DNA of 64,000 nucleotides, taken from Marsupella aquatica. Taxonomy: Eukaryota > Marchantiophyta. This document shows, piece by piece, positions 46,426 through 57,431 of this stretch. Within the stretch, counting starts at the first letter, position 1. Each line of letters opens with the position of its first letter. The position numbers and the translations under genes are program-made. Under the pieces are notes generated by a model that saw only the letters and a program-made list of their open reading frames with translations, searched no databases and had not been told where the DNA came from. Location: positions 20,708,001 to 20,772,000 of the forward strand of contig OZ316893.1 in assembly GCA_973895155.1 (NCBI GenBank), in the 5' to 3' direction.

Positions 46426-48329
46426 AAGACAGCAAAGTAAAACTGAAATCCCCATGGACCCCAAAGTTCACTGACTTACTCTTCATGAATGTCCTCCTAA
46501 ATTACCATTGTATGTCCTTACATGATCAAATTGAGCATGTGATTTGGAAATGATTCAGTAGTGTAAATTCATTGCACTCTATACCCTTGGGAGCTAACTT
46601 GCTGTATATTTTGGGACACCAGGCACAATCATGGGCTAGTGTAAGATCAACTTCTTTCATAAGAAAATGCATTCTAGGAATATTCCAAGTTTAATGACAT
46701 GTTTTAGTTTATAAAGGGTTTGAGAATACCTTATTTTACCATCTAGGGTTATAAGAGCAATCGCTACACAACTAAAAAGTATAAATTTTGAATCCATTGC
46801 ACATGGTTGATTCTGGAAGTCAATACCATATTATCCAGAATAATAATCATAATGTATAGTGGTTATCCTCCCTTATTTCAAACATAGGGCAGAGCCATTA
46901 GTTTTACTATAGCTTAGTAGAAACAAGTTAGCAATAGCTTAGGTCTGAGATAATAGTACAACAGGTAACAACTAAAGAAGGTGAAAATGCTTGGTGATCA
47001 GCCATGCACACCACTCCCACTCTTCTTGCCAAATGCATTGCGGGGGGAGTAACTATAGCAGTGAAATGGTTTGCTACCATGCCACAAGAATTCCAACAAC
47101 ATCAGAGATTTAATAGTACCCCTGAGATTAAAGACCCGTCAAAAGTGATCAAGTTTCCTGGTACTATGTACTATTTCATGGAAAGTCTTAGATTGACTAA
47201 TAGCGACGACAAAAACAATAATACTCTTTATGTTACATAACACAACATGGTTTCTCTCAACTCATTGAAGTGGTGTGCAGAATTTTGGCCACAAGAATTG
47301 GTGGAGACAGATTCCACTTTGGCATTCTAATCACATTGTCACACTCTCAGACTAAGAGTGCCTTACCACAGAGCAATTGACAAAACTAAGTGCACCAAGC
47401 AAGAAGTAGAAGTGCTAGCAAGTATAAAATAGATTCAAGGTACTAACAAGCATAAAATACATACTTGGAACGTTCACTGTAAAGAGTGCAACCCAGGCAA
47501 AGCCCATCACTTACCTTACCTTGCTTGGACCCCACTTTAGATCCAAAATTGTTGGTGAAGCAACCATGTTGAAGGTGTCACTCTGAATATTTGTCGCTCT
47601 GATATTGTAACCGTATAGATATATGTAGACAGTTTAGGTTGCCTTCGTTACGTTAGTTAGCTCTATTGGAGAAGTCCGCGCTCGAGACAAAAGTGGCACC
47701 TGGAAGTTCCTCAAAAGTATTAAATGATGTAGGGCTTGGGACCCTCCATTCAAGTGTCGTTGAATTCTGTTCAACAGCCCAGGGACTTCGTTCCGAAATA
47801 TCATTCAAATTCAATGACACCTAGCTTGCTGTCATTTTTCTTCCACGTAGTTAGATGCCGCAGTTTTTCTTCGACCTACTTAGATGTACGTTGCAGCTAT
47901 TGACTTTCACACTTGGTTGCCAGCAAGTCCACGCCCTGCACATTCCACCTTAGTTGGGCTGCGCCTCAATGTGCTCTGGTCCCTCTGTGCTCCTGTTGTT
48001 GCAATTAATGAATCGATCGCAAATCTTTGAGAGCAGATCTGAGTCTTGTGTGCATGCATTTTATGCCTCATGTGTGAGTGTGTTTGTAGTTTCACAGGTT
48101 ATGGGAAGTTTTCAACTCCAACTACAATTCACATTGTTCTATCTCAATAGTCAATTTTACTCTCCTGATCTCTTTGTATCACCTCGATCCAATTTGTCCA
48201 AGTTCTACATTTCTTTCTCTCCAAGTCTAGAATCTCCTTTTTGTTTGGTTTTGATGGGTAGTACTTCCATTGACTACAACAGCCACCTCATAGCAAAGCT
48301 CTAAAGTAGTCAGAATTTCTCCACATGGA
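46426..48329. other. Intergenic, no supported gene
   Basis: This is AT-rich sequence with only short open frames and no recognised motif. Its right end may include a decayed 5' part of the copia element that follows, but no LTR was identified. Confidence 0.4.
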
Positions 48330-49760
48330 AAATTCTATGCACTTCAACCCTCAAGGCTTCAAGTGCCTGGAAGTTCATCGACGCTACTGCAATAGAACCA
48401 GTCAAGGATGATGTTGAGAAAGAGTATCAGTTTGCTGAAGCCTGGAACTTTATCACTCTTGTGTTGACCAAGCTTGCACTTGTCAACTTGCAAACCTCAC
48501 ATTCAACAAACACTAGCTTGCGTACATTGCATCAACAAAGGATTGTTGGGACAAGGTCCTAGCAATGTAAGATGCAAAAGGCCTTATTCATCTCCAGCAC
48601 ATCTGGGCTGGATTTGTGCATTGTACTTACCAAGGCGAAGATATTGAGGATTTGTGTGCAAAATTCTGTGCCAATGTTGATAAATGCCACACTGCAGGCA
48701 TTACTACTCAAGAGAAGATTCAAGTGCTACATTTTGTTACCATTCTTGATTCTCATTTCGAACATTGGATTGCCAACAAGAGGGAACAGATGCACCCTGA
48801 TTCCACTAATCTTCCTACCTTGAACTCATTGATTAACGAAGTCGTGGATGAGTCTTGTATGAGCAGGGAACGTACTGCTCTTCAAGCGATGACAAATTGT
48901 GCATCTCCTCGTTGGCTCTTTAGTGAGTATGGAGAAAATCCCTTAGTTACCTATTAATATGGGTAATGGCTCCGTGACCTCACTAGGATAAGGAGTCATC
49001 CACTTGATGGTTTGGAGATCCAAAGGTGACTACAAACGAGTCTCACTATCCAATGTGCACTACACGCCCTCAAGTTTTCTTAACAAAATTTTGGAAGATA
49101 TCCTTGAGCAACATGGTGTCAGCTGGCGTAGTGAACTCCAACAATTCATTCATCTACCGTCAGGCACAAAGTTTGCTGGAGTGAAGAAGCAAAATGGTCC
49201 CACAATGCTTGATGTTCATATTCCTCTTTCCTCACGGTGTCATGCCATTTTACTTCCCCAATATGTGCTTGATCTCAACATCTTACATAGACCTTGACAC
49301 ATCTACACATTGATGGCATCATACAACTCTCACGTAAGCAACATTTTTCAATAAATGTTAATGTTCCATTTCTTCCTTGCCAAGCATGCTCTTTAGCAAA
49401 ACCTACCAAGATTATTTGCCGTATTGCACATGAGCGCACTACTTGGCCATTCCAATGCATTCATGTGGACTTGTGTGGAAAGATGACTACTACCGACATT
49501 GGACGCAAACACTACTTCTAGTTGCCTCGCTTGTTGTTCATTGATGATTTTCCCGCTATTGATGGGCGGTAAGTCTTTTAGACAAAGGTAAAGTATTCTT
49601 GGCACTACAACACTTTTTCAAATTTGTCCACACTCAATATCAATCTAACATCTCTGAGCTTTAGATTGACAATCGTACCAAGGTTGGAGGCAAACAACTC
49701 ATTGAGTTTTTGGAGAATTGTGGATGTCTTCTCATCTTGTTGGCACTACAGGTAAAACGG
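48330..49760 (+). mobile_element. Decayed Ty1/copia retrotransposon, gag to integrase fragment
   Basis: The reading frame is broken by several stops and shifts. A gag-like stretch includes DIEDLCAKFCANVDKCHTAG, ILDSHFEHWIANKREQ and LNSLINEVVDE (48616-48860). A prot/pre-integrase region follows (VSLSNVHYTPSSF, 49039 onward). Next come the pre-integrase zinc motif CQACSLAKPTKI and integrase start PFQCIHVDLCGKM (49380-49490), then LFIDDF in a shifted frame (about 49530-49550). Reverse transcriptase and RNase H are absent. It cannot move by itself. It resembles copia by gag type and by integrase following the protease region directly. Confidence 0.7.
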
Positions 49761-49799
49761 GAAAATTTGGTTTTACCCGACAATTTCTAACCTAGTGTC

Positions 49800-49960
49800 T
49801 AGTGATAATGCCCCCTGTACTGTAGGTTGTCAAGTGCATTTTCCCTCTACCCAACACTGGCATGTTGTACAAATCAAACTGATAATGCCCCTTGTAGGTT
49901 GTCAAGTGAATTGTCTCTCTCCCAAACATTGCACGGTGAACAAATCATACAACCAAAACA
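49800..49960 (+). repeat. Tandem duplication, period about 80 bp
   Basis: GATAATGCCCC, GTAGGTTGTCAAGTG and TCCCAAACATTG/TACCCAACACTGG occur twice in order, ending at ACAAATCA in both units. It is non-coding. Confidence 0.6.
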
Positions 49961-50163
49961 ACAACTAATGTCTTAAAGATCCTAGGAACCAACTTCAGGT
50001 AAACCCACAGTTAGGAGGACCTCTTTCCCCTTCAATGCTTCAATGCTTAGCCCAAGAAAGATGTAAAAGGAAACCATAGCTAAGCACCTACAGTAAGCCT
50101 TGTCATGAAAGAATTGATTCAAAACAACAGAATAACATGAGTACTGCCTAATTTACATCTTAT
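49960..50163 (+). repeat. Direct repeat R1, first copy (about 200 bp)
   Basis: The shared order with 51020-51230 is AACAACAACTAATGTCTTAAAG, CAGGTAAACCCACAGTT, GGCTTAGCCCAA-like, CCATAGCTAAGCAC, GAAAGAATTGAT, AACA.CGAGTACTG.CTAAT.TACAT. The solo LTR at 50164 is inserted at its end. Confidence 0.65.
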
Positions 50164-50506
50164 TATTAGGATTAACTCTTAGGTCTAGAGTTACGACTGT
50201 ACCGCAATTATGGCTAGCCTTAGTCGCATACTAGGTTAGGTTAGTCATGCTATGCATACACTATACCCAAATGGTGTTTACTTGGATAGTGGAAACTCAG
50301 GCTCATTGTTGTGGAGCCAGTTGCGAGATAGGGAGAGCTTGTGTTGTGGATGTTTGGTATGGTCGGTTGGCCTAGAATGCAATAAAATTCTTGTATATTC
50401 TCATGGACGTAGCCTCATGAGGAGATGAACCATCTCTTGGAGTTGATTACTTGTGCGTTGTATGATTTATGGGTTTGTTGGTTGCGATTATTGTCTATGC
50501 TCAACA
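50164..50506 (+). mobile_element. Solo LTR, Ty1/copia type (LTR-2)
   Basis: It aligns along its length with 10413-10761 (ACTCTTAGGTCTAGAGTT, GGAAACTCAGGCTCATTGTT, GACGTAGCCTCATG, CTATGCTCAACA). The start TATTAGG shows a TG-to-TA change. It is flanked by an exact 5-bp target-site duplication, CTTAT at 50159-50163 and 50507-50511. The exact TSD on both sides of a single LTR shows LTR-LTR recombination after insertion. Confidence 0.85.
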
Positions 50507-51019
50507 CTTATTAGTAAAGTGCAATTGAAACCTACTCTTCAAGTTTATTGGCTTAGAAACCTCTAGACCGGTGACTCTAAAGGATAATTCAAGGTGCATA
50601 TAGAAAACAAAGATGGAGGCAAAGAGGGACCCAAAATGAGTAAATTGTTTTGACAAAATGTGACCTTGCACTTGAGGTGACTTTACCAAGAAAGTTCCAC
50701 CAAAGTTTTGACAAAATAGTCTTACAGAATTTTTTACAGAATGTTTTACAGGGAACATGGATGAATGAGAAATAATCATTAATTTTTTTTGCAAGATTTT
50801 CTGGTCTCATATCTACTTACACTCTAAGGGGATAATTGAAAGTGCATAAAGAAGCACGGATTGGGGCAAAGATGAACACTAAATAATGGGTTTTCTTTGT
50901 TGTTGTTAAGATTTATTGGTCTCATCTCCATTTTTGAAGGGGTAATCAGGCTAGTACTGGAGTAGTCCCTATCTTCCAAAGATTTTGCAGCTCAACAGAT
51001 CCAACAGATGGAAACAACC

Positions 51020-51230
51020 GAAACAACAGATAATGTCATAAAGACCCTACAGGTAAATCCACAGTTTGGATGACCTCTTTTCCTTCAACATTTCAAGGCT
51101 TAGCCCAAAGCATAGGTCGAAGGAAGCCATAGCTAAGCACTTACAGTAGGACTGGCTGTGAAAGAATTGATGCACAGTAACGGATTAACATCGAGTACTG
51201 TCTAATGTACATACTACAGGATTGCATATC
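51020..51230 (+). repeat. Direct repeat R1, second copy
   Basis: This is diverged from the copy at 49960 but collinear with it. It continues into AGATTTTGCAGCTCAACAGA at about 51239, which itself also occurs near 50980. The block 49.8-51.3 kb appears to be an older local duplication later hit by LTR-2. Confidence 0.6.
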
Positions 51231-51456
51231 TTTCCTGAGATTTTGCAGCTCAACAGATCCATCAATTGGAATAATATCGACACAAACGCCCCCTCAGAAA
51301 TTCTGCGCTTGCTGTGCAGTTTGATGAAGAGTGATGATCAATTCCAACAGTGGTCTAAAAGAAGTGGATGGATCCTTGCTCAAAGCTTTCTCTGACGAGA
51401 AGTATGCTGATCTGCGTGCACAGAGATCGATCAATGTGTGCGTGTGTTCGGACAGT

Positions 51457-52941
51457 TTAGTTCAATTGATTTGGAGACAATGAGCAAGAACTGATAGCCT
51501 CGACGAGTTCCTGAAGAAATCTCGATTGAGATCCGCCCCCGCCCATTGCTGCTGTGGCCTTCCTTTTGAGCTCCTCTGCCCTGCTTCTCATTGCTCTCCC
51601 TTCCGAGTCTACCATCACACGGCGCACTGCCCTCTCGACCTCGTTCCGCTTCACACTGTTCCCTTCTCCTGTTTGAAGGTGTTCGGCAACCTCCAGATTG
51701 TGGACCAGATATGTGCAATTGAGATACTGCTCTGCGCACTGCGGCCAAACGATCATCGGTAGCCCAAAGCTGACGCTTTCTAGAGAGGAATTCCACCCGC
51801 AGTGAGTCATGAATCCACCCGTAGATGAATGAGCTAGGATTTTCAACTGAGGTGCCCAGCCAGTCACGATAAGACCACGATCACCTACTCGTCCTTGGAA
51901 ACCTGGTGGAAGAACTTCGGTAATCGAGGAGGGCGACTCTGACTCCGAGTGACTGTTCTTCAGTGGACACACCCACAAGAACCGCTGGTTGCTGGCCTCC
52001 AGTCCATAGGCCAGTTCTTCCGTCTGCTCTCGACTGAGGTTGACCTTGCTTCCGAAAGCTACATAGAGGACCGAAGCGGAAGGCTGGGAGTCGAGCCAAC
52101 GTAGGCAGTTGGTGCCTGGATCTTGTAATCCATTAACGTTGCTCGAATTTGGGAGGTCCGTCATCGAGAATAGGGGACCGATAGGGTAAATCTTGGGCGT
52201 CACCTTGATGTGCTCATCATGTCCAAGGTGCCCCCAATTTTCGAACGATTCAATTACCTTCTCTTCCAGCTCAAAGAACGAATTGACTAGAACGCCGTCT
52301 GACTTCCTCATTGACTCAGCGATTTGCCGGTACGAAGAAGGGTTTCTTCGGATAACATTGTCGAGTTCAGAGAAACGCAAACGAGGAAGACCAGGGATAC
52401 AAACTGTCCAATCAAATTCAACTAGCTTGCCATCCGTTTCTGAGATTTGAAATTGGCCACGCTCGAAATAGACTAGAGAGCCTTGGATTGACCTCGCAAA
52501 GATTACTCCCGATGGGATAAACACATATCTTGGAACTTGCAATTTCTCGGCTACATCCAAACACCAGGGGAGAAACATATCCCAGATTATGCACGTAGGA
52601 CCCAAAGCGCCCGCGTTCTTATCACGAATCAGTTTCTCCATGATCGGCTCCAAAGCAGCTTTCATCAAATGTTTCCTTGTAGACCCTACCACCTCTATGC
52701 AAGGTAGATGCAGAGTGACGAACCGGAAATTGGGAATTTGCAATTCCGGCGATGAATCATCATGTCCCGACGAAGTAAGGCGCGGAATCGAGTCCTCGTT
52801 GCATACAAAGGAGACGGTGATGCCTTTGAGGGCTAGCTGAGTCGAGAATCTCAGCATCGGAGTCACATGTCCCACCAACGGGTACGAGATGGCGAGCACA
52901 TGTGGAGGAGCAGCAGCATGATCGCCAAAGTGAGACGACAT
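51457..52941 (-). CDS. Family-1 UDP-glycosyltransferase (UGT), single exon
   Basis: It transfers a sugar from a UDP-sugar to small lipophilic acceptors in the cytosol. It has 494 codons, the usual UGT length, and no intron. The N-terminal domain has the catalytic His in YPLVGHVTPML (His25) and a matching Asp (Asp121, IIWDMFLPW). The C-terminal PSPG box is full length, Trp362 to Gln405, with WAPQLKILAHSSTGGFMTHC, GWNSSLES and WPQCAEQ. The final Gln favours UDP-glucose as donor. LYVAFGSKVNLSREQ precedes it. No signal peptide is present. The acceptor cannot be predicted. The neighbours are unrelated, so there is no cluster support for a pathway. Confidence 0.95.
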   Translation of the reverse strand: MSSHFGDHAAAPPHVLAISYPLVGHVTPMLRFSTQLALKGITVSFVCNEDSIPRLTSSGHDDSSPELQIPNFRFVTLHLPCIEVVGSTRKHLMKAALEPIMEKLIRDKNAGALGPTCIIWDMFLPWCLDVAEKLQVPRYVFIPSGVIFARSIQGSLVYFERGQFQISETDGKLVEFDWTVCIPGLPRLRFSELDNVIRRNPSSYRQIAESMRKSDGVLVNSFFELEEKVIESFENWGHLGHDEHIKVTPKIYPIGPLFSMTDLPNSSNVNGLQDPGTNCLRWLDSQPSASVLYVAFGSKVNLSREQTEELAYGLEASNQRFLWVCPLKNSHSESESPSSITEVLPPGFQGRVGDRGLIVTGWAPQLKILAHSSTGGFMTHCGWNSSLESVSFGLPMIVWPQCAEQYLNCTYLVHNLEVAEHLQTGEGNSVKRNEVERAVRRVMVDSEGRAMRSRAEELKRKATAAMGGGGSQSRFLQELVEAISSCSLSPNQLN

Positions 52942-55103
52942 GTCTCGAAAGCAATTCGATCGCTGTCTATGAGCTTTGTCGAATACAGAGGGAGCAATTG
53001 GGATTTTTTTTTGCCAAGCTTGATCACGGCTGCATCTTCAGAAGAAGTCTTCATACCCCCACTATTTTGGAGCCTTGGGTTCTCGCTGAACTGGATTTCG
53101 TGATGAATGACTACAGCAGACAACACCACCGACATGAAGAGTTCAGCACTATTCCTTGTGATGGACCAAAACGAGGTACAATAATAGGTTCGTGCAGGCA
53201 GGCTTTAATTTATACTCGGGAAACGAGTGAAGAGAATTGGCCAGCAAGCAGCCAGAATATGATATGGTCTACACTCTATGGTAAAGCTCTGTCACGAGGG
53301 AGGCCTTTTAGGCGTATATACCATCTAGATTGCAATGTGAGTGCTGGGGGGCAAATAATTGATAGTCAATTTTGGAAAAGGGGTGTTTGGAATCATTTGC
53401 ATTAGTCAGTACCCATGGGAAGCTCCTTCTGAAATCCCTGGTAACGAATGCTTGTGTTAATTTGCATTGGTTGGTACTCATGGAAAGCTCCTTCTAAAAA
53501 ATCCCAGGTAACACATTCTTATGTTAATTTTGGGACGGGTGTTTGGAACCCATTCAATTGGTTAGGACCCCATGGGAAGCTCCTTCAAAAAATCCTGGTA
53601 ATAAATTCTTCAGTGTGGGATCCCCATGGGTAGTTCTTTCCTAAAGTCCTGGAAACATGTGCAGCCATACTAGCATTATTGCTCACGAAAAGATAGGTTA
53701 CTGTAAGTATTAAAAACCTTATCTCAGCACTAATTATCACAAACATCAAGAAAGACTATTGTACAAGAAAGGCTATTATAATTGTAAAAGAACCAAATCT
53801 GATTAATGTTGGAGACAAGACAAAGAAAAATAATTAGACCCCACAAAGCAAAGATAAACCACTAGACAATTAAGAGTAAACTTAGTGGAAACTTATTTTT
53901 GTGTTTCCAATTGGATGAGAGATTGAGATTTGGGAACAAAATCCTCTGGTCTACTGTGGTGCTCCGTAGAGGTTTGAGTTTGGTCTGTTGTGGTGCTCAG
54001 CGGAGGTTTGAGCTGTTCACCTATGGATCTTCTAGGTGACACAGGGCGATGCTGACAACCCATAAAAAAGCAACTATACGAAATAATTGTTACTGAGTAA
54101 TTATTTGCCTATCCGTACTGACACTCGAAGAATAATCCACTTAGTGAATGATAAAAGGCTCACAGGATTTGCAACGATTTTGTACCATCCGTCGAATTGA
54201 TAGACTCAACACCGCTGTTCCAGCCATAGTTAAAACTCCTGTCTGGGTCAAACCCTAAAGTTTTACATCCATTGCTGAGAGTCAAGAGCTAAACGGGTCC
54301 TGAAGTGATAGTGCTACAAGCGAGTGAATTTTTCGGGCTCTCAGGTCGAGAAGAGAACAGCCGAAGCATAAGATTATGACCTAGGGTAGTTCTGACGCAC
54401 ATAACTCGATGCTAGTAATGTGGTGAAAGGTTCATATTTAAGCTCCGCTCGAATTTATTGAGCGACAACCTGGAAGGTAATTTAGCGCAATCACATGTAC
54501 TTTTAGGATTGGCTGGTCACGTTGATAATTTGAAGCCTGTAAAGTGACAGAACTTTTGTGTGTTATGGTTGGCAAAGGTATATCCGACTATACTTGCGCA
54601 CAGCTGTGATACAAAAATTGACGCTTATAGGACTTGAGAATTTTCAGTTTCATCAATTTGCCTTCGTTCAATAGTACTGAAAAATGTGAGAACGAGCTTT
54701 GATTAGGCCAGCTAAGGCACCCTTTCGATATATGAATGTATCAAACTGGAATCGATATCATTATGAATTGTTGAAGTTGAACTGGTAGGACTGGTTGTGT
54801 CTGCGAATGTTCAGGAGGGCATTCAAATTAGACAGCACAAATGTGATAAGGGATATTGAGTGTGCTCAAAAACATTTCTGAAGAAAGTAACTTTCATTAT
54901 ATACAGTGACGAAATTGCTGGAAATTTATCATTTTGTTTCTTAGATGCAATGGATGATTGAGTATCACGTGTAAACTAATCCTGAGTATCAGTCTATAAA
55001 CATGAAACAGCAACGGTTTATGTAGTCAAACATTTAATCATGGGGAAGAATTCCAAAACTGGAGGGCCGCTCAATTCTATCTGCTTGGCATCTACACACC
55101 TCG
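52942..55103. other. Intergenic region between UGT and NUP62
   Basis: This contains the UGT promoter side (about 52942-53300), the repeat block at 53371-53660, and about 1.4 kb of AT-rich DNA with no supported gene. The end next to NUP62 should hold the NUP62 3' UTR. Confidence 0.5.
53371..53660 (+). repeat. Imperfect tandem repeat, about four units of 70-100 bp
   Basis: The core CCCATGGGAAGCTCCTTC with AAAAAATCCTGGTAA recurs four times. Between cores are GGTGTTTGGAA and TTGCATTGGTTGGTAC. Spacing is unequal, so some units have lost parts. Confidence 0.7.
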
Positions 55104-57431
55104 TCAGGCACCTCTCATCCGAGAACCAACAAATCCTGGATCATAGTAAGAAGACCGATCTGACAGTAGGGTTTGTATGCGCCCTGAAAGCTCCCCTGAC
55201 TTTTCATCAATCCACAGAAGAGAACTCAATTGATTGTTGAGAATACGGACGACAAGGTCCATAGGACTTGCTCCATCCGCCACATCTAGGTCTCCTCCCT
55301 GAGCCGCATTGACATTTTGAATTGTTTCTCTTAGTTTTGCCCCCAAGCGCTCCAGTTCGCCTTCTACAAATTCTGCCTGTTGGTACATCTTGTCTCTGGT
55401 TGCGGCGGCATCATCCTCCACCATACCTGGTCGTTCTTCTTGATATAACCTCTCTGCTTCTTCTTCTATACTATCAAGAGCCCTCTCAACTTCTTGCTGA
55501 TGGGTCTCAATGAGCTCCAGCTGTCTCTCGAGAGTATGTTGTGATTCAACCACCTTTGCGACTTCGCTCTCTACTTTAATAAGGACATTCCGATTGCTAA
55601 TAATTCTCCGATCCCATTCACCGAGTGCTTCAGCTTGCTTTCTGAACGTTGCAGTTCGAACTTGAAGCTCATCACTCCACTGCCTGATAATATCCTCTAC
55701 AGCTTTGCCGGTGATTTCTGATGGAGGTCGTGGAGTACTCTGCTGCACAGACGGGGCAGCAGCACTTGTAGTGGGAGCAGTAGCAGCTGGGGTGGATGTT
55801 GCAGCTGGAGTACTAGGGGCTGCACTGGAGCTTACAGGTTGCGTTGTGGTTGGTGCAGCTGTACTGCTACTCGTCGCAAATTTGAATCCCCCAAGACCGG
55901 TAGCAGCAGAAGTCGCTGCTGCTGCTGCACTTGGCTGTGATCCTGATGCCGGTGGAGTAGAGGTGGGCAGTCCTGCCGTCTTAGGCATGGAGAAGCTGAA
56001 TGACGAGGATTTTCCTCCAGTTGCTGCCGGCCCATTCGAAAATGTGAAGCCTCCTGCACTACTTGCCCCTACAGTTGAACTGGTCTGACTTGTACTGGAG
56101 CTATGTACAGCCGAGGAGAAAGTAGAAGGAGCAGAAGAAGCAGCAACACCGGAGCTAGACTGCTGCTGTGAAGTGGCTGCTGAAGGTACTGAGAAGGGAG
56201 ATGGGGACGGTGTACTAGAAGGACCAAATACCGATGGCGATGCCGAGGTTGATGGGGTTGTGCCAGGGGCGGGAGGGGCAGAGGGGGCGAAGATGTTAGA
56301 CGAAAGAGACTGAGTTGCCCCAAAACTCGGAGTGGGAGTGGGAGTTTGAGCTTGAGCTTGAGTTTGCGTAGATGCTGCGGGAGCAGATGCCCCAGCGAAA
56401 CTGAACCCTGAGAAAGGTGCCCCACTTGAAATGCCGGAACCAAAGGGCGAAGCAGCAGCTGGTTTAGCAGGTGCACCAAACCCTAAACTAGGCATTGCTG
56501 CTCCACCAAGGACAGAAGGTCCCGAAGAGGTGGTCTGAAATCCAGACGCAGGAGGGGCCGATGGAGTAAGGGAAAATCCGGAAGCAGGGGCAGATGAAGC
56601 AATTGAAGAGAGGCCCGTAGAAGCGGAGCTGGAGGCAGCTCCAAAAAGTGAAGGCGCACTGAATCCTGACGGAGTCCCCAATGCAGGAGGAGCGGAAGGA
56701 TTGGCGGGGGCCCCAAAGCCCGGGGTAGGGGCACCAAATGCGGAGCCAGAAGCACCAGCAGAAGGATTCAACGGCTTATTCCCGAAGCTTAGAGGAGCAT
56801 TGCCGAAAGCAAAGCCAGATTGGCCAGCAGACGAGGAAGAATTGAAAGCGGGCGAAGCACTTGCTCCAAAGGCAGGGGTAGAAGATGGAGCACCAGCAGG
56901 GGCAGAAGTCTGGGAGAATGGACTAGAGAGGGGATTAGATGGCGCACCGAACATTGAGGGCCCCGCCGCAGATGACTGAGAGAAAGAAAACCCGGATGGG
57001 GTAGCAGCAGCCGAAGAAGCGGACATGGGTGGGGTAGCAGCAGCCCCCCCTCCAAAGATTGACGCCGTCACTGGAGCACCAAAGCCTCCACCACCACCAG
57101 TCGACGCTCCAAACGGACTCGGTGATGCGGCTGGTGATGCGGCCGGTGCTGCTGCCCCTCCAAACCCAGGAACGGCACCAAGCGAGCTCCCAAATGCTCC
57201 ACCAAAACTTCCCGCGCTCGTGGGAGTGGCAGCAGCAGCTCCGCCCGTCGCACTCCCGAATGAGAAGGCAGTAGGAGGATTCGACGACGCAAACAAACCT
57301 CCCGTGGGCTGCGTCGATACTGCACTCGATGAAGCAGCAGCGCTACCGCTCCCGCTGCCGAAGACTGAACCAGTTCCAAACGAGAACGACGAGAATCCGC
57401 CCCCGGACGACGCTCCCCCAAACCCCGCCAT
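55104..57431 (-). CDS. NUP62: Nucleoporin NUP62 (Nsp1 family), single exon
   Basis: NUP62 is a central-channel FG nucleoporin that binds transport receptors and anchors through a coiled coil to NUP54 and NUP58. The frame is 775 codons, near the usual plant length. Residues 1 to about 560 are Ser/Ala/Pro/Gly-rich with scattered FG, GFG and FGAP repeats (SFGGAFGSSLGAVPGFGG, SLGFGAPAKP). From about 568 the Nsp1_C coiled-coil domain begins (TGKAVEDIIRQWSDELQ), then ALGEWDRRIISNRNVLIKVE, ERQLELIETHQQEVERAL and ILNNQLSSLLWIDE. The start MAGFGGASSGGG is the first Met of the frame. No intron is needed. The antisense strand is also widely open because of the GCN/CCN codon bias. Confidence 0.96.
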   Translation of the reverse strand: MAGFGGASSGGGFSSFSFGTGSVFGSGSGSAAASSSAVSTQPTGGLFASSNPPTAFSFGSATGGAAAATPTSAGSFGGAFGSSLGAVPGFGGAAAPAASPAASPSPFGASTGGGGGFGAPVTASIFGGGAAATPPMSASSAAATPSGFSFSQSSAAGPSMFGAPSNPLSSPFSQTSAPAGAPSSTPAFGASASPAFNSSSSAGQSGFAFGNAPLSFGNKPLNPSAGASGSAFGAPTPGFGAPANPSAPPALGTPSGFSAPSLFGAASSSASTGLSSIASSAPASGFSLTPSAPPASGFQTTSSGPSVLGGAAMPSLGFGAPAKPAAASPFGSGISSGAPFSGFSFAGASAPAASTQTQAQAQTPTPTPSFGATQSLSSNIFAPSAPPAPGTTPSTSASPSVFGPSSTPSPSPFSVPSAATSQQQSSSGVAASSAPSTFSSAVHSSSTSQTSSTVGASSAGGFTFSNGPAATGGKSSSFSFSMPKTAGLPTSTPPASGSQPSAAAAATSAATGLGGFKFATSSSTAAPTTTQPVSSSAAPSTPAATSTPAATAPTTSAAAPSVQQSTPRPPSEITGKAVEDIIRQWSDELQVRTATFRKQAEALGEWDRRIISNRNVLIKVESEVAKVVESQHTLERQLELIETHQQEVERALDSIEEEAERLYQEERPGMVEDDAAATRDKMYQQAEFVEGELERLGAKLRETIQNVNAAQGGDLDVADGASPMDLVVRILNNQLSSLLWIDEKSGELSGRIQTLLSDRSSYYDPGFVGSRMRGA

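Noticed and set aside
52902-53405. 167-codon frame on the + strand overlapping the UGT start
   Set aside because: There is no domain, it overlaps the UGT 5' end in antisense, and its tail enters the 53.37-kb repeat block.
55705-56088. 127-codon Val/Ala-rich frame on the + strand
   Set aside because: It is antisense to NUP62 low-complexity sequence and has no recognisable domain.
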